A stretch of 10,155 nt of DNA, from positions 1-10,155 of the forward strand of contig JAKSBO010000547.1 of the NCBI GenBank assembly GCA_022361095.1, given 5' to 3'. Made by a program: the position numbers and the translations under genes. Positions within the stretch are counted from its first letter, which is position 1; every line of letters starts with the position of its first letter. Source of the DNA: Desulfobacterales bacterium (GTDB taxonomy: Bacteria > Desulfobacterota > Desulfobacteria > Desulfobacterales > Desulfobacteraceae). The notes below the pieces were generated by a model. It was not told where the DNA came from. It saw only the letters and a list, made by a program, of their open reading frames with translations, and did not search any database. Below are positions 7,469 to 10,155 of the stretch, piece after piece.

Positions 7469-7521
7469 TAGTTTGCCAATCTTTCTGCACCTTGCATCCG
7501 GGCTAATTTTCGCCCAAACAC
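7406..7521 (-). other. Structured leader element or small inverted-repeat element before tolQ
   Basis: A 116-bp element is closed by GTGTTTAGGCG (7406-7416) and CGCCCAAACAC (7511-7521). These pair along all 11 positions in minus-strand RNA if one G-U is allowed; on the plus strand that pair would be A-C. Inside are an imperfect hairpin (7441-7487, core GCAAAC/GTTTGC) and a second hairpin (7417-7441, CGCAG/CTGCG plus GAAA/TTTC with a 3-nt bulge). A competing stem GGCAA/TTGCC also exists. It lies between the proposed tol promoter and tolQ. Alternatives are a regulatory RNA leader, or a MITE-like repeat: AAG flanks both ends and could be a 3-bp target duplication. I match it to no known riboswitch consensus. 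Confidence 0.4.
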
Positions 7522-7542
7522 AAGATTTAACTTTATCTAATA

Positions 7543-7571
7543 AAGATATGCGATCGCCGGCCTTGCGTCAA
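7543..7571 (-). promoter_or_regulatory. Sigma70-like promoter candidate for the tol operon
   Basis: On the minus strand, TTGACG (7571-7566) and TATCTT (7548-7543) are separated by 17 bp. They match the -35 consensus at 5 of 6 positions and the -10 at 4 of 6. The -35 box begins two bases after the T-run of the groL terminator. Overlapping short dyads at the -10/start region (CTTTA/TAAAG at 7531-7545 and TATCT/AGATA at 7534-7548) could form an operator. Transcription from here would give a leader of about 200 nt before tolQ. Confidence 0.45.
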
Positions 7572-7572
7572 T

Positions 7573-7607
7573 AAAAAAAAGCCCCTTTGCCTAAAACAAA
7601 GGGGCTT
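7573..7607 (-). terminator. Intrinsic terminator of groES-groL
   Basis: A perfect 11-bp stem, AAGCCCCTTTG (7579-7589 on the plus strand) with CAAAGGGGCTT (7597-7607), encloses a 7-nt loop. On the minus strand it runs into eight T residues (7580-7573), two of which belong to the stem. It lies about 60 bp after the groL stop and separates the chaperonin genes from tolQ. Confidence 0.92.
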
Positions 7608-7622
7608 AATATCACTGAATTG

Positions 7623-7654
7623 CATCATGGCCGGGGCTAGCCCCGTTCATGATG
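7623..7654. repeat. 32-bp interrupted palindrome between groL and its terminator
   Basis: The outer arms CATCATG (7623-7629) and CATGATG (7648-7654) and the inner 14-bp perfect palindrome CGGGGCTAGCCCCG (7632-7645) share one centre at 7638/7639, with only two unpaired positions per side between them. It starts 12 bp after the groL stop and precedes the terminator by about 15 bp. In RNA it would form a very stable hairpin without a T-run. Likely roles are mRNA 3' protection or a REP-like intergenic repeat. Confidence 0.65.
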
Positions 7655-7666
7655 TTACAGGATTAA

Positions 7667-9328
<1,662 letters not shown>

Positions 9329-9424
9329 TTATCTCCGTCGATTTATTTTATTAAATTGAAGTATATATTAATTCAAGCCTGATACCCTGAAGTAAAAACT
9401 TAAGTTTCAGGATCTATGCAAACG

Positions 9425-9712
9425 TTAGTCAACAACGCCGAGTACATCATCCTGGCGCATAATCAGATAATCAACGCCTTCAATTTTGACTTCCGTACCG
9501 CCATATTTACTGAACAATACGCGATCACCCACTTTTACATCCATGGGAAGGAGCTTTCCGTCTTCTCCCATACGTCCGTTACCGGTTGCCACGATCTTAC
9601 CTTCAGCAGGTTTCTCTTTTGCCGTATCCGGGATGATGATACCGCCTTTGGTTTTTTCACTTTCTTCAACACGTTCAACAAGAATTCTGTCGCTCAATGG
9701 TCTGAAACTCAT
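9425..9712 (-). CDS. groES: Co-chaperonin GroES (Cpn10)
   Basis: GroES is the heptameric lid that caps the GroEL chamber. The 95-aa protein has the family's usual length. The N-terminal signature [14 protein letters not shown] (3-16) is followed by the mobile loop (about 17-35) with the hydrophobic GroEL-contact segment GGIIIPD (23-29). The GNGR and [16 protein letters not shown] segments of the beta-barrel follow, and the end is DVLGVVD. The start is fixed by GGAGA eight bases upstream of the ATG. Its own promoter candidate lies in the 81-bp gap after the fmdB-like gene. No CIRCE repeat (TTAGCACTC-N9-GAGTGCTAA) is present in that gap. Confidence 0.98.
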   Translation of the reverse strand: MSFRPLSDRILVERVEESEKTKGGIIIPDTAKEKPAEGKIVATGNGRMGEDGKLLPMDVKVGDRVLFSKYGGTEVKIEGVDYLIMRQDDVLGVVD

Positions 9713-9745
9713 GATACAATTCTCCTTTAATATTAAAAGTTAGAC

Positions 9746-9773
9746 ATTAAATTTTATTTTTGAATTAAGTCAA
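9746..9773 (-). promoter_or_regulatory. Sigma70-like promoter before groES
   Basis: On the minus strand, TTGACT (9773-9768) and TTTAAT (9751-9746) are separated by 16 bp, and each matches its consensus at five of six positions. Transcription would start about 25-30 bases before the groES ATG, just upstream of the GGAGA ribosome binding site (9725-9721). A small dyad CAAC/GTTG (9771-9780) overlaps the -35 edge and could be a protein site. The element does not match the sigma32 heat-shock -10 (CCCCATnT). Confidence 0.6.
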
Positions 9774-9793
9774 CTTGTTGCACAGATCGCCAT

Positions 9794-10048
9794 CTATTTG
9801 GAATCTGGTTTAGAAGCTGGCTTTTCTGACTTTGAGGATGATTTATCTTTGGGATTGGAACCGCTCTTGGTTCCGCCGTAATCCGTTACATACCATCCGG
9901 ATCCTTTAAGATGAAAGGTGCTTTGGGAAATAATTTTTTTTAGGCTACCATTGCACCTGGGACAAACTTCCAGGGGGGACTCCGAAATTCTTTGAAAAAT
10001 CTCTTCTATATGTCCGCACCCACTGCATTGGTACTCATAAACCGGCAT
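9794..10048 (-). CDS. FmdB-family small zinc-ribbon protein
   Basis: This 84-aa protein belongs to the FmdB/CxxC_CxxC putative regulatory family. It opens with MPVYEYQCSGCG and carries two CxxC knuckles, Cys8/Cys11 and Cys29/Cys32, which should bind one zinc. A short conserved segment ending in GSGWYVTDYGG (49-59) follows, then a disordered Ser/Lys/Pro tail (60-84), typical of the family. The function is not established: names refer to a supposed regulator of formamidase or amide-use genes, but the fold is that of a generic zinc ribbon. The start is supported by AGGAAGGA about nine bases upstream. It precedes groES by 81 bp on the same strand, so co-expression with the chaperonin is possible. 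Confidence 0.9.
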   Translation of the reverse strand: MPVYEYQCSGCGHIEEIFQRISESPLEVCPRCNGSLKKIISQSTFHLKGSGWYVTDYGGTKSGSNPKDKSSSKSEKPASKPDSK

Positions 10049-10120
10049 TTTTGTTTTTCCTTCCTCTAAATTGCTGAAACCGTCTTATTTTGCGGGACTC
10101 CTTGCTTGAAAAACAAAATT

Positions 10121-10148
10121 AAAATAATAAGTCTTTTTTCCTTGTCAA
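10121..10148 (-). promoter_or_regulatory. Promoter candidate before the fmdB-like gene
   Basis: On the minus strand, a perfect -35 TTGACA (10148-10143) is followed after 16 bp by TATTTT (10126-10121, 4 of 6 to the -10 consensus); TTTAAT at 19 bp is an alternative. The -35 lies in the palindrome TCCTTG-T-CAAGGA (10139-10151), which could be an operator. The predicted leader is about 65 nt. The window ends just beyond, so further upstream elements are not visible. Confidence 0.4.
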
Positions 10149-10155
10149 GGATGGA

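Noticed and set aside
7406..7521. Assignment of the tol leader to a c-di-GMP (GEMM) riboswitch because of GGCAAAC and GGTTGCCGG segments
   Set aside because: The segments are not in the GEMM order, and the conserved GACGCAAAGCC core with its tetraloop receptor is absent.

Overview
The window is an ordinary, tightly packed housekeeping stretch of a Gram-negative bacterium. Every confident gene is on the minus strand, so the order of transcription runs from high to low coordinates: fmdB-like, groES, groL, then tolQ, tolR, tolA, tolB, pal, cpoB (ybgF), then ruvC, ruvA, ruvB. A full Tol-Pal system means an outer membrane. Base composition is moderate, with AT-rich spacers. The protein style (RuvC with a His/Asp C-terminal catalytic pair, a Pal with a charged linker, a long lipoprotein CpoB, an FmdB zinc ribbon next to groES) suggests a sulfate-reducing Desulfobacterota lineage, perhaps Desulfobacteraceae. 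This placement is an inference from impression, not from a search.

Region 1 (about 7570-10155) is the chaperonin block. A small FmdB-type zinc-ribbon gene lies 81 bp ahead of groES, and groES is followed by groL. A sigma70-like promoter sits directly before groES and a weaker candidate precedes fmdB. No CIRCE operator is visible. The block ends in a strong intrinsic terminator preceded by a separate long palindrome.

Region 2 (about 3190-7571) is the cell-envelope block. TolQ and TolR form the inner-membrane proton-driven motor, TolA spans the periplasm, TolB and Pal sit at the outer membrane/peptidoglycan end, and CpoB is the associated TPR lipoprotein. A promoter candidate immediately abuts the groL terminator, implying a leader of about 200 nt before tolQ. 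That leader holds a 116-bp element bounded by long inverted repeats with nested hairpins, which is the least explained feature here.

Region 3 (55-2231) is ruvC-ruvA-ruvB, the Holliday-junction resolvase and branch-migration motor, following cpoB by 30 bp on the same strand. In many gammaproteobacteria the ruv genes lie upstream of tol with ybgC between them; here the blocks are in the opposite order and no ybgC is present.

I see no mobile-element genes, CRISPR, tRNA, rRNA, phage or defence genes, and no clearly novel protein system. The points worth checking are non-coding: the tol leader element, the paired GTACGTAC sites and possible attenuator between pal and cpoB, and the palindrome after groL.
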